Notes under the pieces: generated by a model
Databases searched by the model: none
What the model saw: only the letters and a program-made list of their open reading frames with translations
Told to the model about the DNA's origin: nothing
In this document: one piece after another, positions 32,170-41,122 of the stretch
How positions within the stretch are numbered: the stretch's first letter is position 1
Layout of the letters: every line of letters starts with the position of its first letter
From: Desulfosediminicola flagellatus
GTDB taxonomy: Bacteria > Desulfobacterota > Desulfobulbia > Desulfobulbales > Desulfocapsaceae
Direction of reading: 5' to 3'
Assembly: GCF_005116655.2 (NCBI RefSeq)
Contig: NZ_CP050698.1
Location: 512,001-576,000 of the forward strand
DNA length: 64,000 bases
Program-made: the position numbers and the translations under genes

Positions 32170-32883
32170 ATGCAAATTGAATATAAGCGAATCCTTCTTA
32201 AATTAAGTGGTGAAGCCCTCATGGGCAATGATACATACGGTATTAATACTGATGTGCTTGAATTCGTTGCCGATGAAATTAAAGAAATTGTAGCGTTAGG
32301 GGTTCAGCCAGGCGTTGTTATAGGTGCAGGAAACATTTTTAGAGGTGTTGCAGGTGCGAGCAGAGGGATGGATCGTGCCACTGCTGATAATATGGGAATG
32401 CTGGCTACTGTTATGAACAGTCTGGCGATGCAGGATGCTCTTGAGCGTAAAGGTGTCATTACTCGTGTAATGTCGGCTATACCTATGCAATCTGTATGCG
32501 AACCCTATATCAGACGTCGAGCAGTCCGCCATCTTGAAAAAGGTCGAGTAGTTATTTTTGCTGCTGGTACCGGTAATCCATACTTTACAACTGACTCAGC
32601 AGGAGTTCTAAGAGCGCTTGAGATTGATGCCGATCTGGTTATCAAGGCTACGAAGGTTGATGGAGTTTATGATAAAGATCCGGTTGTTTATCCTGATGCC
32701 GTAAAGTATGATAACCTCACTTACGATGATGTTTTAAAGCGTGGGCTTCGGGTTATGGATGCTGCAGGTATTGCACTAGCAAAGGAAGATAACAAACCGA
32801 TCAAGGTACTGAACATGGGTGTTTCCGGTAATATCCGCAAGGCAGTCGCCGGTGAAGCTGTCGGTACACTGATTACCTCCTGA
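32170..32883 (+). CDS. pyrH: UMP kinase
   Basis: UMP kinase (237 aa) phosphorylates UMP to UDP in pyrimidine synthesis; bacterial PyrH is a hexameric amino-acid-kinase-fold enzyme regulated by GTP and [43 protein letters not shown] and [13 protein letters not shown] are the family motifs. AAAGGA precedes the ATG. Order tsf-pyrH-frr is typical. Confidence 0.97.
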   Translation: MQIEYKRILLKLSGEALMGNDTYGINTDVLEFVADEIKEIVALGVQPGVVIGAGNIFRGVAGASRGMDRATADNMGMLATVMNSLAMQDALERKGVITRVMSAIPMQSVCEPYIRRRAVRHLEKGRVVIFAAGTGNPYFTTDSAGVLRALEIDADLVIKATKVDGVYDKDPVVYPDAVKYDNLTYDDVLKRGLRVMDAAGIALAKEDNKPIKVLNMGVSGNIRKAVAGEAVGTLITS

Positions 32884-32925
32884 TGATACCACTTAAATAA
32901 ACTATCAGAAACTAGAGGTAAACGT

Positions 32926-33480
32926 ATGAGCGATGTAATACTGGAGATGGCTGAAAAGATGGACAAGAGTGTTGACGCATTCAAGGTCGAACTTGCTAAA
33001 GTTCGTACAGGACGCGCTTCAATCTCAATTGTCGATGGAATTATGGTTGATGCATATGGAAGCAGTATGCCGCTTAATCAGGTTGGTACACTTACTATTC
33101 CTGAGAGCCGCATGATTGCAATCCAGCCATGGGATGTTCAGATGGTTCCAGCCATCGAAAAAGCGATTCTTAAATCTGATGTCGGTCTAACGCCGATTAG
33201 TGATGGGAAAATCGTACGCCTCAATATACCCCAGCTCACTGAAGAACGGCGAAAAGATCTTGTTAAGCAAGTGAAAAAAGTCGCTGAAGAGTTCAGAGTT
33301 GCTGTACGAAACATTCGACGTGAGGCGATTGATATTCTGAAGAAACAGAAGAAGGATAAAGAAATCTCTGAAGATGATCTCTTTCGTCTTCAGGACGAAG
33401 CTCAAAGTGAAACTGATGCCTATATCAAGCTGATTGATGAGGCGACTGTCGCAAAAGAAGGCGAGGTTATGGAGGTATAA
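32926..33480 (+). CDS. frr: ribosome recycling factor
   Basis: RRF (184 aa) works with EF-G to split post-termination ribosomes. The VRTGRASISIVDGIMVDAYGSSMPLNQVGTL domain and the C-terminal helical RRDLVKQ-type segment (ERRKDLVKQVKKVAEEFRVAVRNIRREA) are conserved. ATG follows CTAGAGGT. Forms the end of the translation run before isoprenoid/lipid genes. Confidence 0.97.
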   Translation: MSDVILEMAEKMDKSVDAFKVELAKVRTGRASISIVDGIMVDAYGSSMPLNQVGTLTIPESRMIAIQPWDVQMVPAIEKAILKSDVGLTPISDGKIVRLNIPQLTEERRKDLVKQVKKVAEEFRVAVRNIRREAIDILKKQKKDKEISEDDLFRLQDEAQSETDAYIKLIDEATVAKEGEVMEV

Positions 33481-33534
33481 TTCCTCCACGTTTCACTGAG
33501 TTGTTACTCCCCTTATACTGTTTTACGGAGAATC

Positions 33535-34281
33535 ATGGTCACTGACCCTGTAATAGACCAGAATCGTCTGCCACATCACATTGCCATCATTATGGATGGC
33601 AATGGTCGATGGGCTGTAAAGCGCAACAGGCCCAGGCTGTTTGGCCATAAGGCAGGAGCAGATTCTGTACGTGTTATTGTTGAGTCCTCACTAGAGTTAG
33701 GAATAAAAATTCTGACCCTCTACGCCTTCTCTTCTGAAAATTGGAACAGACCACAACAGGAAGTGAGTGGTTTAATGGGTATCCTGAAAACCTATCTTGC
33801 AGCCGAGCTTTCGCAGATGCAGAAGAACGGTATCAGGCTTCTATGTACAGGTGATATTTCTCAGTTGCCTGATGGTCCAAGAGATGCTCTAGAAAAAGCC
33901 ATTGAGGCCACGGCCGACAATACGAAATTTACATTGAACCTTGCTCTTAGCTATGGCGCCAGGGATGAGATTACACGAGCCGCAAAATTATTGGCCCGTC
34001 GCTGTGTAGATGGCGATCTTACTCCTGATCAGATATCGCCGGAGCATATCGAAGAGAGCCTATACACCGCTGGACTTCCCGACCCTGATCTGCTCATACG
34101 AACAGGAGGGGAAGCGCGTCTTTCCAATTTCCTGCTCTGGCAAGCGTCCTACTCTGAGATTTATTTCACAGATATAATGTGGCCTGATTTTCGTCGCGAG
34201 CAATATATTCAGGCTATTATTGATTATCAAAAGCGTGAACGTCGTTTTGGCAAAACAAGCGCCCAGATTACAGCTAATTGA
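33535..34281 (+). CDS. uppS: undecaprenyl diphosphate synthase (isoprenyl transferase)
   Basis: UppS (248 aa) extends farnesyl diphosphate with eight isopentenyl units to C55-PP, the lipid carrier for peptidoglycan and O-antigen. The catalytic segment HIAIIMDGNGRWA carries the key Asp (about residue 21); LTLYAFSSENW, LALSYGARDEI and DLLIRTGGEARLSNFLLWQ are the other motifs. It lies 3 bp before cdsA, in the standard frr-uppS-cdsA-dxr-rseP order, linking lipid carriers with envelope assembly. Confidence 0.97.
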   Translation: MVTDPVIDQNRLPHHIAIIMDGNGRWAVKRNRPRLFGHKAGADSVRVIVESSLELGIKILTLYAFSSENWNRPQQEVSGLMGILKTYLAAELSQMQKNGIRLLCTGDISQLPDGPRDALEKAIEATADNTKFTLNLALSYGARDEITRAAKLLARRCVDGDLTPDQISPEHIEESLYTAGLPDPDLLIRTGGEARLSNFLLWQASYSEIYFTDIMWPDFRREQYIQAIIDYQKRERRFGKTSAQITAN

Positions 34282-34284
34282 TTT

Positions 34285-35085
34285 ATGAAACGAACTCTTC
34301 CTGGAATTTTGATAGCTGTTGCCTGGGTATTGCTATTGTTGGCCGGTACCCCGATACACTTCTATCTTGTTATGTTGTGTGTAGTTGCGATTGCAGCTTA
34401 TGAGTATCTTAAAATGACCTTTAAGGAAGGTCTGGGAATATTTTCAAGAGCCTTTCTTATTCTTACCCTTGGGTTGCCCACTGTTTTCGCCTGGCCGGGT
34501 TGCCAATATATTTCTTCTCAATTTGGCCTGTATCTCTCTTTTTTCCTTACAACCCTTTACTTCATCAAACGTTATGCACACTTTGATGATACGTATGAAC
34601 GGTTTAGCCGTGTTGTTTTTGGAATTGTTTATGTAGGAGTGTTAGCTTCATATCTCGTAATGCTGAGATATATTCCTCAGGGAGGCAGCTGGTTGGTTGT
34701 GCTTTCCGCAATTACGGCAGGTTCTGATTCCGGGGCATATTATTTTGGCCGTACTTTTGGCAAAAGGAAGCTTAGCCCTCATATCAGCCCTAAGAAAACA
34801 GTTGAAGGTGCCTTGGGCGGATTGTTGAGTAGTGTAATAATTGCGATACTCTTCTCCTGGATTCTTCTTGATAACGTCAATATGTTCCTTGTTGTTGGAA
34901 TTGCAATACTCCTGACTGGTGTAGGTATACTTGGTGATTTAGCTGAATCGATCATAAAACGTGGTACCAGCACAAAAGATTCAGGTCGATTACTGGCAGG
35001 TCATGGTGGAGTGCTTGATCGGATTGACTCTATTCTTCTTGCTTCACCGGTGCTTTATTACCTGCTGATAATTATAGGTGTTTAA
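34285..35085 (+). CDS. cdsA: phosphatidate cytidylyltransferase
   Basis: CdsA (266 aa) makes CDP-diacylglycerol from phosphatidate, the branch point of phospholipid synthesis. It is a multi-pass membrane protein with about seven or eight hydrophobic segments. The family signature is at the C-terminus: [25 protein letters not shown], containing the metal-binding Asp residues. The stop overlaps the dxr start by one base (TAATG), so the two are probably translationally coupled. Confidence 0.96.
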   Translation: MKRTLPGILIAVAWVLLLLAGTPIHFYLVMLCVVAIAAYEYLKMTFKEGLGIFSRAFLILTLGLPTVFAWPGCQYISSQFGLYLSFFLTTLYFIKRYAHFDDTYERFSRVVFGIVYVGVLASYLVMLRYIPQGGSWLVVLSAITAGSDSGAYYFGRTFGKRKLSPHISPKKTVEGALGGLLSSVIIAILFSWILLDNVNMFLVVGIAILLTGVGILGDLAESIIKRGTSTKDSGRLLAGHGGVLDRIDSILLASPVLYYLLIIIGV

Positions 35086-36245
35086 TGAAACGTATTGCAC
35101 TTCTTGGATCTACAGGATCAATCGGAGTCAATGTACTTGAAGTTGTCCGACAATTTCCTGAAAGGTATTCTATTGTCAGTCTTGCTGCCGGAAGAAATTT
35201 ATCAAGGCTTAAAGATCAGGTAATCGAGTTCGCTCCAGAGCGTATTTCAGTAATTGATGAGCAGCACGCTCAACAGTTACGTGAAATCCTTCCCCGTGAG
35301 TATAACGATCGAATTACTTTTGGCTGCCAGGGAAATCAGGAAGTAGCTTCAATATCTGATGCAGATTTCACTGTCTCTGCAATCGTCGGGGCAGCAGGGT
35401 TACTACCGACTCTTGCGGCAATCAGAGCAGGAAAACAGATTGGGCTGGCAAATAAAGAGACGCTTGTGATGGCCGGCAAACTTGTTATGGGTGAGGCTAC
35501 TAAAGCCGGAGTCCCCCTGTTACCCATTGATTCTGAACATAGTGCTATATTCCAGTCGCTTGAAGCTGGTCGGCGAGAAGATGTTGCCAAGATAATTCTT
35601 ACAGCATCGGGGGGCCCTTTTCGCGGTAGATCAAAAGATGAACTGAAGACAGTCACAAGAGAGCAGGCGCTTAACCATCCGAATTGGGATATGGGCCAGA
35701 AAATCTCAATAGATTCAGCAACACTTATGAATAAAGGTCTCGAGGTAATTGAAGCTCGGTGGCTTTTTGACATGGCTGTTGAAAACATTGATGTAGTTGT
35801 ACACCCGCAATCTGTGGTTCACTCTCTGGTAGAGTATCAGGATGGATCAGTGATGGCGCAGCTCGGTATTCCAGACATGCGCATTCCGATCGCCTATGCC
35901 TTATCCTATCCCGAGCGTTTGCCTTTAAAACTACAGCCACTAAGTTTGTCCCTCTGTTCTAACCTCGAGTTCCATGAACCTGATTATGATTGTTTTCCTG
36001 CATTGAAACTCGCATTTGATGCTATTCACGCAGGTGGTGTTGCACCTGCAGTGTTGAATGCTGCCAATGAAGTAGCTGTTGCAGCATTTTTAGCTGAGAA
36101 AATCAGTTTTCTGGAAATTTCGAGAGCTGTTGCCGAGACAATGGAACGTGTTCAGGACGGAAGTGAAGATTCACTTGATGATATACTCGCCGCAGATGGC
36201 GCCGCTCGCCGAGAAGCTGAGAAACATATCAAATCTCTCCCATAA
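35085..36245 (+). CDS. dxr: 1-deoxy-D-xylulose 5-phosphate reductoisomerase
   Basis: Dxr (386 aa) converts DXP to MEP, the committed step of the non-mevalonate isoprenoid pathway and the target of fosmidomycin. The NADPH loop LGSTGSIG, the NKET block, the metal site DSEHSAIFQ, the TASGGPFRG loop and [21 protein letters not shown] are intact. With ispG and uppS nearby it shows MEP-derived isoprenoids feeding the cell-wall carrier lipid. Confidence 0.97.
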   Translation: MKRIALLGSTGSIGVNVLEVVRQFPERYSIVSLAAGRNLSRLKDQVIEFAPERISVIDEQHAQQLREILPREYNDRITFGCQGNQEVASISDADFTVSAIVGAAGLLPTLAAIRAGKQIGLANKETLVMAGKLVMGEATKAGVPLLPIDSEHSAIFQSLEAGRREDVAKIILTASGGPFRGRSKDELKTVTREQALNHPNWDMGQKISIDSATLMNKGLEVIEARWLFDMAVENIDVVVHPQSVVHSLVEYQDGSVMAQLGIPDMRIPIAYALSYPERLPLKLQPLSLSLCSNLEFHEPDYDCFPALKLAFDAIHAGGVAPAVLNAANEVAVAAFLAEKISFLEISRAVAETMERVQDGSEDSLDDILAADGAARREAEKHIKSLP

Positions 36246-36318
36246 TAGTTTTGGGAACCATCTCAGGTCGGTAAGCAACTAATCCAACCAGGTAAAACTG
36301 GTCGACTTTTATGGTATT

Positions 36319-37392
36319 ATGAATACAGCTTTTTCGTTTATTCTGGTTCTCGGTCTTCTCATTTTTGTACATGAGCTCGGCCACTTTGTTTTTGCCAAAC
36401 TCTTTGGAGTTCGGGTACTAAAATTTTCTTTAGGTTTTGGTCCCCGCCTTTTTGGCAAAGTGATTGGTGATACCGATTATGTTGTCTCTGCAATCCCCTT
36501 GGGCGGATATGTAAAGATGTTCGGTGAAAACCCCGACGAGCAGGATGTCCCTCCTGGTACACGAGAAGTATCATTTGCTCATAAAAAAGTATGGCAACGA
36601 TTCGGAATTGTTTTTGCCGGACCGGCGTTTAACTTTCTGTTTACACTCGTGTTGTTTTTCTTTCTTTTCCTGTTTAACGGCGTACCTGAGTCCATAGATA
36701 CTACCCAGGTGGGTAGGGTCAATGAAAGTTCACCAGCCGCCCAGGCTGGAGTTCTCGATAATGACGTAATTGTAGAGATTAATGGTAAAATTACCGAAAA
36801 ATGGATGGATGTATTAAACGCCGTTAAAGACAGCGGAGGCGAGAAATTGTCCATGGTTGTCCTGCGGGATGGCAAGGAAGTTAAGCTTGCTATTATACCG
36901 CAGGTTGATGATGTGAAAAACATTTACGGTGAAAAGGTTGATGAGCGCTATATGATCGGTATTGTCCGATATGAAGAGCTCAAATATATTCCAGCGGGTC
37001 CGTTTGGTGCTCTTGAGAGTGCAGCAAAACAGACCTGGGGATTTGTCATGCTGACTGTAACAGGTTTTGTGAAGATCGTTCAGCGCGTCATACCTATGTC
37101 AGAACTTGGCGGCCCGATTCTTATAGCGCAGATAGCTGGTCAGCAGATGGAAGCAGGCTGGATAAATCTCATGTATTTTATGGGATTACTCAGTGTTAAC
37201 CTTGGTGTATTGAACCTGTTGCCGATCCCTGTACTGGATGGCGGTCATCTTATGTTTCTCAGTATAGAGTCTGTACGTAGAAAACCGATGGATGAACGAG
37301 CCCAGATTATTGCACAACAGATAGGTATCGCTCTGCTCGGTACACTCATGGTTTTCGTCTTCTACAACGATATACTCCGGTTATTCAAGTAA
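36319..37392 (+). CDS. rseP: site-2 membrane metalloprotease RseP
   Basis: RseP (357 aa) is an inner-membrane zinc protease for regulated intramembrane proteolysis; in enterics it cleaves anti-sigma-E and signal peptides. The zinc motif HELGHF is in the first transmembrane segment (about residues 19-24), one PDZ domain follows (about 125-205), and the C-terminal NLLPIPVLDGGHL supplies the third ligand. Only one PDZ is clear; the Escherichia coli protein has two. The stop overlaps tsaB by one base. Confidence 0.95.
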   Translation: MNTAFSFILVLGLLIFVHELGHFVFAKLFGVRVLKFSLGFGPRLFGKVIGDTDYVVSAIPLGGYVKMFGENPDEQDVPPGTREVSFAHKKVWQRFGIVFAGPAFNFLFTLVLFFFLFLFNGVPESIDTTQVGRVNESSPAAQAGVLDNDVIVEINGKITEKWMDVLNAVKDSGGEKLSMVVLRDGKEVKLAIIPQVDDVKNIYGEKVDERYMIGIVRYEELKYIPAGPFGALESAAKQTWGFVMLTVTGFVKIVQRVIPMSELGGPILIAQIAGQQMEAGWINLMYFMGLLSVNLGVLNLLPIPVLDGGHLMFLSIESVRRKPMDERAQIIAQQIGIALLGTLMVFVFYNDILRLFK

Positions 37393-38129
37393 TGACTCAG
37401 CAAGATCAGTACATACTGGCATTAGATACTGCAACGCCCTGTAGTACAGTTGCGCTTACTACGGGTACTCGTCAAGGAGGCAAGGTATTTGCGTCTTTGT
37501 CGCTTAGTAGTAATGTGACACATTCAAGGCGGTTGCTCACAGCTATTGACAGACTGTTCACCGAAACAGAAATACCAAAATCGAGTATAAGTGCATATGC
37601 TGTCGGACTCGGACCTGGAAGCTTTACCGGTTTACGAATCGGTATGGCTACCGTGAAAGGCCTTGCTGCAGCATCAGGTGCAAAACTGTATGGTGTACCC
37701 ACTCTTGATATACTCGCTGCTAATTGTAGCGATTCACGGCTTATCTGTTCTGTGCTTGATGCTCGGAAAAAGGAAGTTTATTCTGCTTTCTATCGTTGCA
37801 ATGAATCCGGGTTTACCGAAAGAGTTTCTGACATTATCGCAATATCGCCTGAAAAACTTGTCGATCTGATTGATGAACCGGTGTTGATGGTTGGAGACGG
37901 CCTTTCGGTTTACGGTGAATTGTGGAAGCAGCAACTCGGAACCAGGATGTCTATGTTCCCGTCACAACTCTGGAGCCCTTCAGCATCAACCCTGGGCTTA
38001 CTAGCGGGTGAACTGGCAGTTCACAATGCGCATCTTGATGTAGCTGCTGCCTCTCCAATGTATATACGTGCATCTGATGCAGAATTGAATCTTCAGATGA
38101 AAAAGAAGGCTCAGAAGCGTCAGGGCTAA
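37392..38129 (+). CDS. tsaB: tRNA threonylcarbamoyladenosine synthesis protein TsaB
   Basis: TsaB (245 aa) is the scaffold partner of TsaD and TsaE in making t6A37 of ANN-decoding tRNAs. The ASKHA-type N-terminus LALDTATPCSTVALTTG and the segment VGLGPGSFTGLRIGMATVKGLA are diagnostic. It is coupled to rseP by a TAATG overlap. It lacks the TsaD metal-binding histidines, as expected for TsaB. Confidence 0.95.
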   Translation: MTQQDQYILALDTATPCSTVALTTGTRQGGKVFASLSLSSNVTHSRRLLTAIDRLFTETEIPKSSISAYAVGLGPGSFTGLRIGMATVKGLAAASGAKLYGVPTLDILAANCSDSRLICSVLDARKKEVYSAFYRCNESGFTERVSDIIAISPEKLVDLIDEPVLMVGDGLSVYGELWKQQLGTRMSMFPSQLWSPSASTLGLLAGELAVHNAHLDVAAASPMYIRASDAELNLQMKKKAQKRQG

Positions 38130-38209
38130 TGTGATAACTGTATCCCTATTATTAGACTAAGACCGAGCAATTTACGCCCATTCCCACAATTTATATCTGC
38201 ACAATCATC

Positions 38210-39292
38210 ATGATTATACGACGCCAGACCCGAAAAATAGACGTAGGTGGAGTTGCCATTGGTGGTGACAGCCCTATCTCGGTACAATCGATGACCAACA
38301 CCGATACCCGGGATACCGAGAGCACCATTGACCAGATTCTGCGCCTCGAGAAAGCGGGCTGTGAGATAGTACGATCAGCCGTTCTCGACATGGAAGCAGC
38401 TGCAGCTATCCGCACAATTCGTGATGGTATTACTATTCCTATTATTGCAGATATTCATTTTGACTACCGCCTGGCTCTCGCCGCTATGGAAAACGGAGCT
38501 CAGGGAATTCGAATCAACCCTGGTAATCTTGGCGGTGAAGCAAAACTCGCCAAAGTAATTGATGCAGCCAAACTGCATAAGGTTCCGGTGAGGGTTGGTG
38601 TGAATAGTGGATCTATCGAAAAGGACCTGCTTAAAACGTATGGGTATCCAACAGCTGAGAATCCGAAAGCGTTGATTGAAAGCGCCTTGCGTAATGTAAG
38701 GCTGGTGGAAAGTCATGGATATCATGAGATGAAAATCTCTATTAAATCTTCTGATGTGATGACGACTGTCAGTGGATATCAGCAGCTGTCTAAATTAACA
38801 GATTATCCTCTGCATCTTGGAGTTACAGAAGCTGGCGGGCTTATAGCCGGAACAGTCAAGTCGAGTGTCGCTCTCGGGATTCTGCTCAGTCAGGGGATAG
38901 GTGACACGTTTCGCATATCACTTACCCGCGATCCAGTTGAGGAGATTCGGGTTGGTTTTGAACTTCTCAGGTCCCTTAAAATACGTGAACGTGGCCCCGA
39001 ACTGATTTCATGCCCCACTTGCGGCCGAACACAGATTAACCTCTTTAAGTTGGCAGAAGAAGTAGAGCGCTATGTCCAGACCATGGTAACGCCGATCAAG
39101 GTCGCCGTTATGGGTTGTATCGTAAATGGACCAGGCGAAGCGAAAGAGGCAGATCTTGGTGTGACCGGTGGGAATGGCGTCGGCATTATCTTTAAGAAAG
39201 GTGTGATATATAAGAAGGTCGCCGAAGAAGACTTACTTGAAACCTTTATGGCCGAATTGAAAAAAGCAGAAGAGGAAGGGCAAAATTCGTAA
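38210..39292 (+). CDS. ispG: 4-hydroxy-3-methylbut-2-en-1-yl diphosphate synthase
   Basis: IspG (360 aa) is the [4Fe-4S] enzyme of the MEP pathway that reduces MEcPP to HMBPP. The N-terminal TIM-barrel half shows VGGVAIGGDSPISVQSMTNTDT and RINPGNLG, and the cluster Cys residues lie in SCPTCGRT and GCIVNGPGEA near the C-terminus. It is the short bacterial form without the plant-type insert. No clear Shine-Dalgarno precedes the ATG. With dxr it places two MEP enzymes in the same run. Confidence 0.97.
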   Translation: MIIRRQTRKIDVGGVAIGGDSPISVQSMTNTDTRDTESTIDQILRLEKAGCEIVRSAVLDMEAAAAIRTIRDGITIPIIADIHFDYRLALAAMENGAQGIRINPGNLGGEAKLAKVIDAAKLHKVPVRVGVNSGSIEKDLLKTYGYPTAENPKALIESALRNVRLVESHGYHEMKISIKSSDVMTTVSGYQQLSKLTDYPLHLGVTEAGGLIAGTVKSSVALGILLSQGIGDTFRISLTRDPVEEIRVGFELLRSLKIRERGPELISCPTCGRTQINLFKLAEEVERYVQTMVTPIKVAVMGCIVNGPGEAKEADLGVTGGNGVGIIFKKGVIYKKVAEEDLLETFMAELKKAEEEGQNS

Positions 39293-39398
39293 GAATCTGC
39301 TACATTCTCGTTGAAATCAATATTATCCGGGGCCTGACTCCGGGAATGTTATCTGAATATCTATATACTATTGTGTTAATTTAAATTACGGAACATCT

Positions 39399-41111
39399 AT
39401 GCGCTATTCTCAATTACTGTTACCGACACTGAAGGAGACACCGGCAGAAGCAGAAGTAATCAGTCATAGACTGATGCTGCGGGCTGGTTTCATGCGTAAG
39501 CTCACTTCTGGTGTTTACTCATATCTCCCTTATGGTCTTGCTGCTATTCGACGTGTTGAAGCAATCGTGAGAGAAGAGATGAACCGCGCTGGTGCTCAGG
39601 AGTTGATGATGCCTATGGTGCAACCGGCTGACCTGTGGCGTGAAACCGGAAGGTATGAGAAATACGGCCCTGAATTGCTGCGATTTCATGATCGACACAA
39701 TCGTGAGTCCTGTCTTGGGCCCACCCACGAAGAGGTTATTACTGATATAGTTAGAAGAGAGCTTCACTCGTATCGTGATCTTCCGATTAATCTCTATCAG
39801 ATTCAAACTAAATTCCGTGATGAAATTCGTCCACGCTTCGGTCTTATGCGCGGTCGTGAATTTATCATGAAGGATGCCTATTCGTTTGATACGGATGATG
39901 CTGGTGCTGAAGTCGCCTATGGCAAGATGTTTGAGGCATATAAGCGAGTATTCAAACGATGCGGTTTAGAATTTCGCGCGGTTCAAGCAGATTCCGGTGC
40001 AATTGGCGGAAACTTTTCGCATGAATTCATGGTACTTGCAGATACTGGGGAAGACACAATCGTTGTCTGTAAAGATTGCGAATATGCTGCCAATATGGAA
40101 AAGGCAGAGGTCAAGTCCAGTGCAGCGCCTTCAGATGTCGCTCTTGCAGACCTTGAAAAAATTGAAACACCTGGCAAGCGTAAAGTAGATATCGTCTGTG
40201 ACTTTATGGGTATTACTCCTGATCAGCTAGTCAAAACGATGGTCTACATAGCTGATGGCCAACCTGTAGCCGTTCTGGTCCGCGGTGACCGTGAGGTTGA
40301 GGAAGTTAAACTTAAAAACCTCATTGGTGCAGCTGATGTTGAAATGGCTGAAGATAAGGCCGTATTTGACGCAACCGGTGTACCTACCGGATATCTCGGA
40401 CCCGTCGGAATTCCTGTAAGAATCTTTGCCGATCAGGAAGTTGCTGCAATGCGCAACTTTGTTGTCGGGGCAAATGAAAAAAACTATCACATGAAAAATG
40501 TGAACATAGGCAGGGATTTTGAAGTTGAGGCGGTTGCTGATCTTCGTCAGATAACTACTGATGATCCATGTCCTGCCTGCGGTGGTACACTTGAGCTTAC
40601 TGAAGGTATTGAAGTAGGTCATATCTTTAAGCTTGGCACCGGATATTCCGAATCAATGCAGGCGTTGTTTCAGGATAGCGATGGTCAGGAAAAACCATTT
40701 GTTATGGGCTGTTACGGTATTGGCGTAAGTCGTGTTGTTGCAGCTGCTATTGAGCAGAACCATGATGAAAACGGTATTGTTTTTCCGGTTCCACTTGCTC
40801 CATTCCAGGTTACCGTTCTTAACCTTGGTGGAAAGGATGAAGCCATTACTCAGGCGGCTGAAAAGCTTTACAGTGATCTTCAGCAGGTTGGTATTGATGT
40901 ACTGCTTGACGATCGTGATGAGCGACCTGGTTCAAAGTTTAAAGATGCAGACCTTCTTGGAATTCCGTTTAGGGTGACTGTTGGTAAGTCCCTGACTAAG
41001 AACGGAGTGATAGAGGTTAGACGTCGTCGTGACGGTTTTACAGAAGAAATTTCTCCGGAACAGGTTGTTGAGTTATTGCAGAAACGGCTTAATGAGGAGT
41101 TAGCTCCTTAA
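39399..41111 (+). CDS. proS: prolyl-tRNA synthetase, bacterial type
   Basis: ProS (570 aa) charges tRNA-Pro. Class II motifs are seen: [24 protein letters not shown] (motif 1 area), [26 protein letters not shown] (motif 2) and [20 protein letters not shown] (motif 3). A central block of roughly 180 residues (about 225-400) is the editing/INS domain typical of the bacterial form, and the C-terminal anticodon-binding domain follows. Length is normal. Confidence 0.97.
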   Translation: MRYSQLLLPTLKETPAEAEVISHRLMLRAGFMRKLTSGVYSYLPYGLAAIRRVEAIVREEMNRAGAQELMMPMVQPADLWRETGRYEKYGPELLRFHDRHNRESCLGPTHEEVITDIVRRELHSYRDLPINLYQIQTKFRDEIRPRFGLMRGREFIMKDAYSFDTDDAGAEVAYGKMFEAYKRVFKRCGLEFRAVQADSGAIGGNFSHEFMVLADTGEDTIVVCKDCEYAANMEKAEVKSSAAPSDVALADLEKIETPGKRKVDIVCDFMGITPDQLVKTMVYIADGQPVAVLVRGDREVEEVKLKNLIGAADVEMAEDKAVFDATGVPTGYLGPVGIPVRIFADQEVAAMRNFVVGANEKNYHMKNVNIGRDFEVEAVADLRQITTDDPCPACGGTLELTEGIEVGHIFKLGTGYSESMQALFQDSDGQEKPFVMGCYGIGVSRVVAAAIEQNHDENGIVFPVPLAPFQVTVLNLGGKDEAITQAAEKLYSDLQQVGIDVLLDDRDERPGSKFKDADLLGIPFRVTVGKSLTKNGVIEVRRRRDGFTEEISPEQVVELLQKRLNEELAP

Positions 41112-41122
41112 TTTAACGTAGT